DNA from: Penium margaritaceum | Lineage: Eukaryota; Streptophyta; Zygnematophyceae; Desmidiales; Peniaceae | Direction of reading: 5' to 3' | DNA: 45,218 bases | NCBI GenBank assembly: GCA_023375785.1 | Contig: SZWC01009448.1 | Location: 44,453 to 89,670, forward strand | Part shown: positions 22,701 to 33,481 of the stretch, in pieces | Position numbering within the stretch: the stretch's first letter is position 1 | How the letters are laid out: the number at the start of each line of letters is the position of its first letter | The notes under the pieces: model-generated | What the model was told of the DNA's origin: nothing | Databases searched by the model: none | The model's input: the letters and a program-made list of their open reading frames with translations, nothing else | Program-made: the position numbers and the translations under genes

Positions 22701-25282
22701 GCCACCGTGCTGATCTTCGTCTCGTACGCGTCTTGGGATCCCTGGCCTCCGTATGGTACACCGAGGACCAGCAGGGGTCCAAGGTCTCCCCTCGGGGTCG
22801 CTTGTGTGCCTTCATCGGCATCTCCTCGCGGTCGAAGGCCTGGCGTTTTTGGGACCCCACTCGCCGTCGTGTCATTGAGTCCCGTGACGTGCTGTTTTTT
22901 GAGTCACTCGCCTACCGTGATCTGACTTCCATCACAGCCCTCTTTGCCGCTCATGTCCCTTCCTGTGAGGGTCCTCGTCGGATGGGGGAGACCTCTCCGC
23001 CAGCGACCATTTCTTGTCTGGCTGATGTGTCCGCTCGAGTCCCCTCTCGATCTCCAGCACTTGATGATCCGGCTATCATTACCGTTGGTCCAGAGATCCC
23101 GCCTGTTCAGCCTGTTTCACACTGCACAGGTATCGCTGTTCTCACGCCTCCTCCTGCATCACCACCTGTGTCCACTAGCACCCCTGCTCCGGCGTCTGAC
23201 CCAGCCCAGCCCACTCCTATCCCTACGTCGGCTGACACTCCCGTCTCAGTGTCCGGGCCAGCTTTACCCGCTGTCACTCCCAGCTCAGTGTCCTCCACAC
23301 ACGCATCTCTTTGCACGACATCTCTGACTAACTCGTCTTAGCCCTCACTAGCTGTGGTCGTACCTGTCCCTGTGGTCGTACCTGTTCCTGAGCCTGAGGT
23401 GCGCCCCTTGACCTCCGGTTACTCCCGTGAGCCCGGTGGTCGCTTTCGACCACTGGATTCTGGAGCTCAGCGAGCGTCGGGTTCCGGACCCAGACGTTCC
23501 TCTCGTAGTATCGTGAGTGGTGATCCAGGCACAAAGGCCTTAGGCCTGAGTGTCCGCACTGAGCTTTCAAAGGTACACCCAGCGTGCCCCATAGGGCACG
23601 ACCTGGTCACTCGCGAGTTTCATATCGCTTGTGACGCAGCAGCTGATCTCGTGGCCATCACGCCTGACACTAAGGTTTGTGCACTTGCCACGCAGAGTTC
23701 CCCCTCTATGGTGCCTGACCTGGGCACATTGAGGGAGGCTTTCTCATCGCAGGATGCTGATGCCTGGCAAGCCGCTTGCGAGGATGAGCTTCGCACCATT
23801 TGAGAGAACGGAGTCTACGAGCTGGTCGACCTTCCCCCTGGGAGGAAGGCGATTCAGGTCAAGTGGGTCTTTCGCAAGAAAGTGAAGCCGGATGGCTCAC
23901 TGGAACGCTACAAGGCCCGCTTGGTCGTCAAGGGGTTCTCTCAGATTGAGGGAGTTGATTACACTGACACCTTTGCCGCTGTCGGCCGCATGACCTCAGC
24001 TCGAGCTCTGTTCGGTGTAGTGGCTCATCATGACTGGGAACTACACCAGATGGATGTGAACAACGCGTTCCTCCATGGCTCTCTGGATGAGGAGATCTAC
24101 GTGGCTCAGCCACCAGGCTTTGAGGACGGTGACAAGGTCTGGCGCTTGCGCAAGTCCTTGTACGGCCTCAAGCAGTCTCCACGGTCTTGGAACCGGGAGA
24201 TCACTGGCACCTTGACTCGCGCAGGATACGTACAGAGCGAGGCAGACCCCTCACTCTTCATCCTACCGACACCCGAGCAGTTTACCGCCATCCTGGTCTA
24301 TGTTGATGACCTTCTGATCGCGTCTCCGTCGCTGGAGGCTGTGAAGGAGGCCAAGGCTGTCCTGCAGACCGCCTACAGGATGAAGGACCTCGGTCCTGCA
24401 TCGGTGTTTCTTGGTATGGAGATCGTGCGAGATCGCAGACATCAGACACTGCTGCTGCATCAGGCCCGATACGCACGAGTCGTGGGGGAGCGCTTTAGTG
24501 ATCTCCTTGGTGCAGTGCCCACTGCTTCCACACCACTCACACCTGATGGGTAGGATGCCCTGAAGGTGGATGACCCTACATAGCTGGGGGAGACAGTGGA
24601 CATGACCTTGTACCTCCGTCTTATCGGATCTCTGATGTACCTGGCCACTACCACGCGTCCTGACATTGCGTTCGTCGTCAACCTCCTCGCTCAGTTCTCG
24701 CAGGCTCCACGTGCGAGAGCTCTTCACGCGGCTGTGCGAGTGGTATGGTACGTGGTCTCCACGCCGTATCTCAGACTCTGCTTTCGTCGGCAGTGTTCGG
24801 TGGTCCTTGACGGCTACACTGACAGCGACTGGGCTTGGAGCCCTGACGGGCGCAGTCGCACTGGCTACGTGTTTCTGCTCGGTGGTACCGCTTTGTCTTG
24901 GCGAAGCGGGAAGCAGGGCTGCATCGCACGTAACTCGTCGGAGGCAGCGTATGTGGCTTTGGGGGCAGAGGCTGCTGAGGCAGTTTGGCTGCAGCGCTTG
25001 TTTCTTGAGCTTGGGCAGTCAGTACCCGCCATTGTGCTGCGTTGCGACAACCAGAGTGCTCTCGCCATTGCGGAAAACTCTGGTGTTTTTCATGCTCGCA
25101 CAAAGCACATTGCAGTTGAGCATCACTTCGTTCGTGATCTGGTGGAGCGACGCGTGATCTCCATCATGTGGGTTGGCACTGACTTGAAGTGTGCTGATTT
25201 CTTGACGAAGGCACTTGCCCGCGAAAAGTTCTTGGTGGCCATTCGTTCTGTTGGGCTTCGCCCCGTGCATGACAGTGGTTGA
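19748..25282 (+). pseudogene. A2 gag-pol polyprotein, disabled by point stops
   Basis: ATG 19,748 starts MSSPDDKDKGPGDPSS. Outside the N gap 20,491-21,008 the whole gag-pol stays in one frame to TGA 25,280. It is interrupted only by TAG at 21,146, 22,520, 23,339, 24,551 and 24,581 and TGA at 23,801. Comparison with A1 and A3 shows CAG or CGA at each place. The zinc knuckle at 21,104-21,142 has lost its first Cys (CGC). Protease DSGA is at 21,623-21,634 and RT YVDD at 24,299-24,310. RNase H has GYTDSDW and CADFLTKAL. The single frame shows that family A encodes gag and pol without a frameshift. Confidence 0.9.
20491..21008. other. Assembly gap, 518 N
   Basis: It lies within A2 gag. The matching stretch of A1 is of similar length, so the gap size looks realistic. 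It hides the C-terminal half of capsid and the linker to the knuckle. Confidence 0.95.
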
Positions 25283-25368
25283 GTGTGGGATGTACGTTGG
25301 TGTCTCGTCTGTCTGTGTCACCCACTATGTGGTTGTACCAGTGCTGCACGCGTATGGACATGCGTACT

Positions 25369-26009
25369 TGTTGTGATTTGTGTCGTTCCTGTACAATTTA
25401 CTGTGACCACTCGGCCGTGTCCATAGTCGTGCAGATCCCTGAGGCAGGCGGCCCTGGTGACACCGGCGTGACGACAGGCGGCGGACTACCCGTCTGGAGC
25501 TGACCGACCACTGTCCCAGAGCCCCAGATGTCACCGGGACTCCTTGCTGTGTCTTCTACGTCTTGCAGGCGCCTTTCGGCGGACTGGGCATGAGGCACAT
25601 TTGCATGTTTTTGCATTGTATACTCGCCGTCAGTCGATGGATGCATGCATGTGACCAGTCGTTGCGTGCGTCTTTTGATTCTGCACGTCTAGGTTCAGAC
25701 GGCATAGGATTCTGACATGTGTGCGCAGAGTTACGGCCAAAACAGTGGTTTTGGGCCGGTTTTAGGACAGCTCTTGGACTGCCGCGTGCGACACCCGCCG
25801 TGCGCCGTGGCAGGTATTTATGCCCTGGACCTGTCAGTTGTCATTTCTCTCTGTATATGCTATATTGAAGCATTCTGACACTTGGACTTGTGTCTCCTAG
25901 CCAAACCCTTGCCGTTGTGTGTACGACCTGTGATTATCGTCACCGTCTGACTAGGCACTGACGCCCGGTCAGCGGCCGTGTTGCTAGGAAGCTTCTACGC
26001 ACTTTCTCT
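25369..26009 (+). repeat. LTR3, 5' LTR of A3
   Basis: 641 bp, TGTTGTGATTTG to CACTTTCTCT, followed by PBS at 26,010. No polypurine tract lies upstream; the A2 tail ends at GACATGCGTACT and the LTR begins directly. Confidence 0.88.
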
Positions 26010-26761
26010 TGGTATCAGAGCAGTGAGACAGTTCTCACTGAGCTGCGCAGCAGAGACGCAGCAGAGCAGCAGCAGTGAGAGTCACCGCTGTTGCAGTTCT
26101 TCTGGGACCCGTTGGAGACGGCCGGTCGCCGTCCGCGTACTCCACCCACCACGTGAGATCGTAGCTGCTGAGGCAGCAGCAGCACCGCGTACCGCCACAC
26201 AGAGGCGTGGGGCGGCTGCGGTGCGTGCAGCCGCCACTCCCCCCCACAGCCGCAGCAGCAGAGCAGCAGCAGCAGAGGCGGCGGCGGCAGCCGCGCAGCA
26301 GCAGCAGCGCAGCAGCAGCGGCCGCCACAACAGCGTGGCGGCAGCGGCGGCAGCAGCAGTGCAGCAGCGGCGTCGGCAGCGGCAGCGCAGCAGCGGCAGC
26401 GGCACAGAAGCAGCAGCGGCAGTCGCGGCGGCAGCAGCAGCGCAGCAGTGGCAGCAGCAGCAGGGCGCGGCGGCGGCAGCCAGCAGCAGCGCGCCGCGGC
26501 GGCAGCCAGCAGTAGCTGCAGCGCGCAACAGCAGCGCCGCGCGCAGCAGCGGCCGCCGCGCGCAGCAGCAGCAGCAGCAGCACAGCCGCCGCTGCAACCG
26601 CTGCACGCGCAGCTACGCAGCTGCTGCTGCAGTTGACAACACAGCTGCAGCAGCAGCTGGGCGGAAGCTGCTTCGCAGCTTCCGCGGAGCTGCCGCGCGC
26701 CACCGCGCGGCGGCAAAACCGTGACAAGAAAAAAAAAAAGGGGGAAAGGGAGGGTACGAGC

Positions 26762-26830
26762 TGACGTCAGCATTGTTGGTTGCTGACATCATCAGGTCGT
26801 GCTGACATCAGCAACCACTTGCTGACGTCA
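26762..26830 (+). promoter_or_regulatory. TGACGTCA array, A3
   Basis: TGACGTCA at 26,762 and 26,823 flank TGACATCA at 26,784 and 26,803. The inner two differ from consensus by G to A at the CpG. Spacing is as in A1. Confidence 0.55.
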
Positions 26831-26954
26831 GCATAACACTTAGCCAAATTTTCAACCGAAAAGTCAACTGTTGCCAGCGTTTCAACTCCTCGAGAAACGC
26901 AGTCGGTTTTGAAATCCGGCAAAGTTGCCCTGTCATCCCATAGTGAGCGGCGAC

Positions 26955-29900
26955 ATGAGGTCGCCCGACGACAAGGACAAGGGACCAGGTGATCCCTCCT
27001 CCTCTTCTTCAGGGGTATTGAGCCCTCGCTTGCAGGCCATTGAGGACCTGCGCAGTCAGCAGGAGGAGATGCGTCGTCTGCTGCGAGAGCAGACTGACGC
27101 GATCCGCACGCTGACTGAGCTCCTGCGCGCTCAGTCCACGGCTCCTCCGCGGATCTCCGAGGGAGCTGCCGGCGTTGCGGCCTACACCCAGCACTCGGCT
27201 CAGGCGCCCGTGACAGGCGCCCCGCCTGCTTCACCTCCTGGCGTGGTTTCCCCACCACCTGCGGACCTCCTTGATGACGAGCCATTCATGCCAGGCTTCG
27301 AGGATGACTCCCAGGAGCGGGAGATTCGCCTTCTACAGAGCGCCTCCGTCAGCTGCAGACGGGTATCCGACCTCCACCCGTGTCCCCGATACGACCGTCA
27401 CCTGACTTCCCCAGTGGCCACCCTCTACCAGGAGTTTTTCCCGCCACTCGCCCTCCTCAGCCTGCGGCTGCTCTCCCCACGGAGAGGCAGCCGAAGGACT
27501 TTGAGGAACCACCTCCACGGTACATCAGCGAGGACGGATTTGACTGCTGGGAGATCCTGTTTCAGGTGTGGGCTAATTCTGAGGGAGTGTGGCCTTACTA
27601 CCACAGCCCATACCAGTCTACAGATCCAGCACAGGTGCTGACAGCAGCCCGAGCCATGCGAGGACTTCTCTACGCCATGCCACGCGAGACTGTTGTTGAC
27701 TTCCGCCCCTTCCTCGGCGAGGCTGGCACAGGCACCGGAGCTGATCCTCGTGCAGGCTGGGATCTGGCGTTGTCCCTCCTGGCCGCAGAGACGCACGCCA
27801 CCCGTGCGTCACACATTCGTGCCTTCCACTCCCTCCGTCAGGGACCAGCGGAGCCTGCAGCGGACCACTGGCGACGCGTCATGCGTATCTACACGCGCCT
27901 GGGGACCTCAAGGGGCACATAGCTGTGGGCGCTTCGGACGATCATGCTCGGAGTTCGCTTGGAGTACACCGACATATTCACACGGTATAGCGACGCTGCT
28001 CTCGAGCCTTTCTCAGCCACCCTGCAGCTGCTCCCGTGGGCCCATCAGCTTTTCCTCCAGGTGACGTCGGCCCGCGAGGCAGCAGTAGCACATCAGGAGA
28101 CTTCCCTCGCTGCCGCAGTCCTCGCCTCACCACCGTCTTCCCTCCTGCAGTCACCCTCACCTTCTTCCATCACGACCTTATCTTCCTCCTCCTCTTCGAC
28201 CCTGTCTACGCCCACGCAGACGCAGGGCGTTGCAGCAGCTGCCCAGGGGAAGAAGAAGAATATGAAGCGCGGATCGGGTCAGCAGCAGTCTTCATCCAGT
28301 AGCAGTGGCCGTTCCGTGCACTGCTACAACTGTGGAGGTGCCCATCGCTACACCGAGTGCCAGCAGCCCCTCGACTGGGAGCGCATCACTCGCGGACTTC
28401 AGGCTGCCCATGCTGCCCGCACTGCGTCCGGGACGTCGACCGCACACTCCTCTGGACGCGCGGCGACTACGACCGCAGCTGTTCCTGCATCCTCACCGGC
28501 GAGCAGCAGTGATCCAGACCCACGTGACCGCACCATCGCCGAGCTTCGTCATCTTCTGGCACTTCGCTTTTAGGGAGGTACGAGTGTGTCGTCATCGTCA
28601 AGTGGGTCAGAGACTGCTTGTTCGTCCGTCCTCGTGACTCGTGATGACACGTGTGGGGGAGCACAGTCCGCATGTGATGATGATGGGCCTGACTGCATTG
28701 ACTGGATTCATGAGTGTCACCTTCGTGATGTACGTCGTTCCTTCTCACTGACGGCTCAGCGTCCCTCTGATGCCGAGTGTTCTATCGCTCGTTGTACAGT
28801 GACGTCCACCAGTCGTAACTCCGGTGGCACTTGGATCATCGATTCCGGTGCCACCCACCACATGACGTGTCGTCGTAGTTACTTTGTGGTACTTGGTCCC
28901 GTCACGACTGTCCGTTCCGTTTGTACAGGTTCTGGTCAGTCCTTACCGGTTCACGGTGTTGGGGTTGTATGCTTTGATGGTCCATCTGGCCCCCTGTATC
29001 TCTCTGACGTGCTGTTTGTGCCTGATCTTGAGCTCAGTCTGCTGTCTGTGCGTGCCTGCACTCTGATGGGTGTCTCCGTTGAGCATACCGCTGATTCAGC
29101 GATTGTGACTGCTCTTGACACCCGTAGCATTGTCCTGCGTGCTCCAGTCGTAGATGACCTGTACCGCATTGCTCGACCCTCCTCCCCTTGCTCTCCCTCC
29201 TCCTCTCGTCACGTTTTTGTCACAGGTGTTCTATCCCCGGAACACCAGCGGTTGCTTCATCGACGTCTGTGTCATGTGGGCTCCGACACTGTGTCGAAGC
29301 TCATCCGGACACAGCCCGCTCTTGGTCTTGACGTGGCTTCTTTCGAGAAGCCACCAAAGACCGACTGTCTTTTTTGCGCTCAGGGTAAGATTCACCGGTG
29401 CACTTACCCTGATTCGCGTTCCCGAGCGCTGAGGCCCCTCGAGTTGGTCCACTCGGATTTGCTGGGTCCTCTTCCAGTCGAGTCACTGTCCGAGAGGGAC
29501 CGGTATGTTCTGACGCTGACTGATGACTTCACCCGGATGCGGTGGGTCTACAGTCTGCGTCAGAAGAGCGACGCCGCCCTTGCGGTTCGGCTCTTGCTCG
29601 TGATGGCTGAGCGTCAGTCTCGCCACACGGTACATACTTTTCGCTCGGATCGCAACGGCGAGTTCCTCGGCGAGATGGACTCATTCTTTGCTGAGCACGG
29701 CATTTTTCACCAGGTCTCCGCTCCTGCTACCCCACAGCAGAACGGTGTATTTGAGTGCTGGAACCGCACCATGGAGGATGCGGTCCGTGCCATGCGGTCT
29801 GAGTGCGGTCTCCCAGAGTCCTTCGCTTTCGAGGGCTTCGCCTACATGACTTGGGTCTGGAACCGCCTCCCGCATGGTCCGCTTCCGGATCATGTTACAC

Positions 29901-32156
29901 GGTACGAGCTCTGGTTTTGCCACCGTGCCAATCTTCGTCTCGCACGCGTCTGGGGATCCCTGGCCTCCGTATGGTACACCGAGGACCAGCAGGGGTCCCA
30001 GGTCTCCCCTCGGGGTCGCTTGTGTGCCTTCATCGGCATCTCCCCGCGGTCGAAGGCCTGGCGTTTTTGGGACCCCACTCGCCGTCGTGTCATTGAGTCT
30101 CGTGACGCGCTGTTTTTTGAGTCACTCACATACCGTGATCTGACTTCGATCACAGCGCTCTCTGCAGCTCATGTTCCTTCCTGTGAGGGTCCTCGGCAGA
30201 TGGGGGAGACCTCTTCGCCACCGACCATTCCTCGCCATGCTGATGTGTCCGCTCGAGTCCCTTTTCGATCTCCAGCACTTGATGATCCGGCTATCATTGC
30301 CGTTGGTCCAGAGATCCCGCCTGTCCAGCCTGCTTCGCACCCCACAGAGACTGCTGCTCCCACGCCCCCTCCTGCATCACCCACTGTGTCCACTGGCACC
30401 CCCGTTCCGGCGTCTGACCCAGCCCAGCCCACTCCTGTCTCTACGTCGGCTGACACTCCGGTCTCAGTGTCCGGGCCAGCCTTGCCCGCTGTCATCCCGA
30501 GCTCAGTGTCCCCCACACACGCATCTCCGCGCACGGCGTCTCCGACTGCCTCGTCTCAGCCCTCACCAGCTGTAGTTGCACCTGTCCCTGTGGTCGTACC
30601 TGTTCCTGCGCCTGAGATGCGCCCCTCGACCTCCGGTTACTCTGGTGAGCCCGGTGGTCGCCTTCGACCACTGGATTCCGGAGCTCAGCGAGCGCCGGGT
30701 TCCGGACCCAGACGTTCCTCTCGCAGCATCGCGAGGGGTGATCCCGACACAAAGGCCTTAGGCCTGAGTGTCCGCACTGAGCTTTCAGAGGTACACCCAG
30801 CGTGCCCCATAGGGCACGACCTGGTCACCCGCGAGTTCCATGTCGCCTGTGATGCAGCAGCTGATCTCGTGGCCGTCAGGCCAGACACTGAAGCGTGTGC
30901 ACTTGCCACGCACAGTTCCCCCTCTATGGCACCGGACCCGGGCACATTGAGGGAGGCTTTCTCATCGCAGGATGCTGATGCCTGGCAAGCTGCTTGCGAG
31001 GATGAGCTTCGCGCTATCCGAGAGCACGGAGTCTACGAGCTGGTAGACCTTCCCCCTGGGAGGAAGGCAATTCAGGTCAAATGGGTCTTTCGCAAGAAAG
31101 TGAAGCCGGATGGCTCACTGGAACGCTACAAGGCTCGTTTGGTCGTCATTGGGTTCTCTCAGATTGAGGGAGTTGATTACACTGACACCTTTGCCCCTGT
31201 TGCCCGCATGACCTCAGCTCGAGCTCTGTTCGGTGTAGTAGCTCAGCATGACTGGGAACTACACCAGATGGATGTGAACAACGTGTTCCTCCATGGCTCT
31301 TTGGATGAGGAGATCTACGTGGCTCAGCCACCAGGCTTTGAGGACGGTGACAAGGTCTGGCACTTGTGCAAGTCCTTGTACGGCCTCAAGCAGTCTCCAC
31401 GGTGTTGGAACCGGGAGATCACTGGCACCTTGACTCGCGCAGGATACGTACAGAGNNNNNNNNNNNNNNNNNNNNNNNNNNNNNNNNNNNNNNNNNNNNN
31501 NNNNNNNNNNNNNNNNNNNNNNNNNNNNNNNNNNNNNNNNNNNNNNNNNNNTCAACCTCCTCGCTCAGTTCTCGCAGGCTCCACGTGCAAGAGCTCTTCA
31601 CGCGGCTGTGCGAGTGGTATGGTACGTGGTCTCCACGCCGTACCTTGGACTCTGCTTTCGTCGGCAGTGTTCGGTGGTCCTTGACGGCTACACTGACAGT
31701 GACTGGGCTCGGAGTCCTGACGGGCGCAGTCGCACTGGTTACGTGTTTCTGCTCGGTGGTACCGCTTTGTCTTGGCAAAGCGGGAAGCAGGGCTGCATCG
31801 CACGTAGCTCGTCGGAGGCAGAGTATGTGGCTTTGGGGGCAGGGGCTGCTGAGGCAGTTTGGCTGCAGCGCTTGTTTCTTGAGCTTGGACAGTCATTACC
31901 CGCCATTGTGCTGCGTTGCGACAACCAGAGTGCTCTCGCCATTGCGAAGAGCTCTGGTGTTTTTCATGCTCGCACAAAGCACATTGCGGTTGAGCATCAC
32001 TTCGTTCGGGATCTGGTGGAGCGACGCGTGATCTCCATCATGTGGGTTGGCACTGACTTGCAGCGAGCTGATTTCTTGACGAAGGCACTTGCCCGCGGAA
32101 AGTTCCAGGTGGCCATTCGTTTTGTTGGGCTTCACCCCGTGCGTGACAGTGGTTGA
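26955..32156 (+). pseudogene. A3 gag-pol polyprotein; gag broken, pol open
   Basis: ATG 26,955 starts MRSPDDKDKGPGD. One base is lost near 27,338 (CTACAGAGCG versus CTACAGGAGCG). TAG follows at 27,920 and 28,571, each CAG in another copy. From 28,574 pol is open to the gap at 31,456. This covers protease DSGA 28,841-28,852, HHCC (LLHRRLCHVG, CLFC), integrase core (HSDLLGP, FRSDRNGEF, PQQNGVFECWNR) and RT up to SLYGLKQSPRCW. The zinc knuckle at 28,322-28,360 is CYNCGGAHRYTEC. The YVDD segment falls in the gap. RNase H after the gap is open (GYTDSDW, QRADFLTKAL) to TGA 32,154. In integrase, SDRNGEF and NGVFECW replace SDRGGEF and NGVSERW of A1, so activity is doubtful. Confidence 0.88.
31456..31551. 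other. Assembly gap, 96 N, too short
   Basis: Comparison with A2 (24,236 to about 24,680) predicts about 440 bp between the flanking sequences, so the gap is under-sized. It removes the RT active-site region of A3 and breaks the apparent frame. Confidence 0.9.
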
Positions 32157-32259
32157 GTGTGGGATGCACGTTGCCGTCTCATCTGTCTGTGTCACTCACT
32201 ATGTGGTTGTACCAGTGCTGCACGTGTATGGACATGCGTACCATCGGGTCATGGGGGAG

Positions 32260-32900
32260 TGTTGTGATTTGTGCCGTTCCTATGCAGTTTACTGTGACCA
32301 CTCGGCCGTGTCCATAGTCGTGCAGATCCCTGAGGCAGGCGGCCCTGGTGACATCGGCGTGACTACAGGCGGTGGATTACCCGTGTGGAGCTGACCGACC
32401 ACTGTCCCAGAGCCCCAGATGTCACCGGGACTCCTTGCTGTGTCTTCTACGTCTTGCAGGCGCCTTTCGACGGACTGGGCATGAGGCCCATTTGCATGTT
32501 TTTGCATTGTATACTCGCTGTCAGTCGATGGATGCATGCATGTGACCAGTCGTTGCGTGCGTCTTTTGATTCTGCACGTCTAGGTTCAGACGGCATAGGA
32601 TTCTGACATGTGTGCGCAGAGTTACGACCAAAACAGTGGTTTTGGGCCGGTTTTAGGACAGCTCTTGGACTGTCGCGTGCGACACCCGCCGTGCGCCGCG
32701 GCAGGTATTCATGCCCTGGACCTGTCAGTTGTCATTTGTCTCTGCATATGCTATATTGAAGCATTCTGACACTTGGACTTGTGTCTCCTAGCCAAACCCT
32801 TGCCGTTGTGTGTACGACCTGTGATTGTCGTCACCGTATGACTAGGCACTGACGCCCAGTCAGCGGCCGTGTTGCTAGGAAGCTTCTACGCACTTTCTCT
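32260..32900 (+). repeat. LTR4, 3' LTR of A3
   Basis: 641 bp, directly after the polypurine tract, ending CACTTTCTCT. It pairs with LTR3 by diagnostic bases. It is not followed by a PBS but by a purine-rich 29-bp stretch, so it is a true 3' LTR. Confidence 0.88.
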
Positions 32901-33060
32901 GGGGGAGACAGGGAGACAGAGAGCACGGAGCTTCGCCCCGTGCATGACAGTGGTTGAGTGTGGGATGTACGTTGGCGTCTCATCTGTCTGTGTCACCCAC
33001 TATGTGGTTGTACCAGTGCTGCACGCGTATGGACATGCGTATCATCGGGTCATGGGGGAG
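32901..33060 (+). other. Filler plus duplicated A2 tail
   Basis: 32,901-32,929 is purine-rich filler (GGGGGAGACAGGGAGACAG...) of unknown origin. From 32,930 (GCTTCGCCCCGTGCATGACA) the end of the A2 internal region appears a second time; the first copy is 25,257-25,368 before LTR3. The two tail copies differ by about three transitions. The second copy continues through CATCGGGTCATGGGGGAG, the intact polypurine tract for LTR5. Confidence 0.75.
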
Positions 33061-33481
33061 TGTTGTGCTTTGTGCCGTTCCTGTACAGTTTACTGTGACC
33101 ACTCGGCCGTGTCCATACTCGTGCAGATCCCTAAGGCAGGCGGCCCTGGTGACACCGGCGCGACGACAGGCGGCGGACTACCCGCTTGGAGCTGACCGAC
33201 CACTGTTCCAGGGCCCCAGATGTCACCGGGACTCCTTGCTGTGCCTTCTACGTCTTGCAGGCGCCTTTCGGCGGACTGGCCATGAGGCCCATTTGCATGT
33301 TTTTGCATTATATACTCACTGTCAGTCGATGGATGCATGCATGTGACCAGTCGCTGCGTCCGTCTTTTGATTCTGCACGTCTAGGTTCAGACGGCGTAGG
33401 ATTCTGACATGTGTGCGCAGAGTTACGGCCAAAACAGTGGTTTTGGGCCGGTTTTAGGACAGCTCTTGGACTGCCGCGTGC
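33061..33481 (+). repeat. LTR5, 3' LTR of A2, cut by element B
   Basis: The first 421 bp of a family-A LTR, up to GGACTGCCGCGTGC, where TGTTGGTTATTG of element B begins. CGTGC at 33,477-33,481 should be the B target site. The remainder of LTR5 should lie right of B but is lost in the N join at 42,519. Confidence 0.85.

Larger units (their letters stand above)
25369..32900 (+). mobile_element. Copia element A3, nested in A2
   Basis: A3 consists of LTR3 (25,369-26,009), an internal region 26,010-32,259 and LTR4 (32,260-32,900). It has an intact PBS and intact polypurine tract ATGGGGGAG at 32,251-32,259. The LTRs share TGTTGTGATTTG, CATAGTCGTGC, CACTGTCCCAG, GTTGCGTGCG and ACACTTGGACTT, which no other copy has. 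I count by eye about 24 differences between them. The flanks are GTACT on the left and GGGGG on the right, so no 5-bp target duplication is visible. Confidence 0.8.
18207..33481 (+). mobile_element. Copia element A2, nested in A1
   Basis: A2 consists of LTR2 (18,207-18,831), an internal region 18,832-25,368, a tail at 32,930-33,060 and LTR5, which is visible only as 33,061-33,481 because B interrupts it. LTR2 and LTR5 share CCCTAAGGC, CCGCTTGGAG, GGACTGGCCATG and GCATTATATACT, which no other LTR has. A2 joins A1 at GGACATGCAC, just upstream of where the A1 polypurine tract should be. The A1 tail appears again after the insertion, so this is not an ordinary 5-bp duplication. Confidence 0.7.

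Noticed and set aside
10868..32900. Simple tandem array of family A sharing LTRs, formed by unequal crossing-over
   Set aside because: LTR diagnostic bases pair 1-6, 2-5 and 3-4, and LTR2 and LTR3 lack the polypurine tract expected of a shared 3' LTR. The idea is not fully excluded, because the duplicated tails are unexplained.
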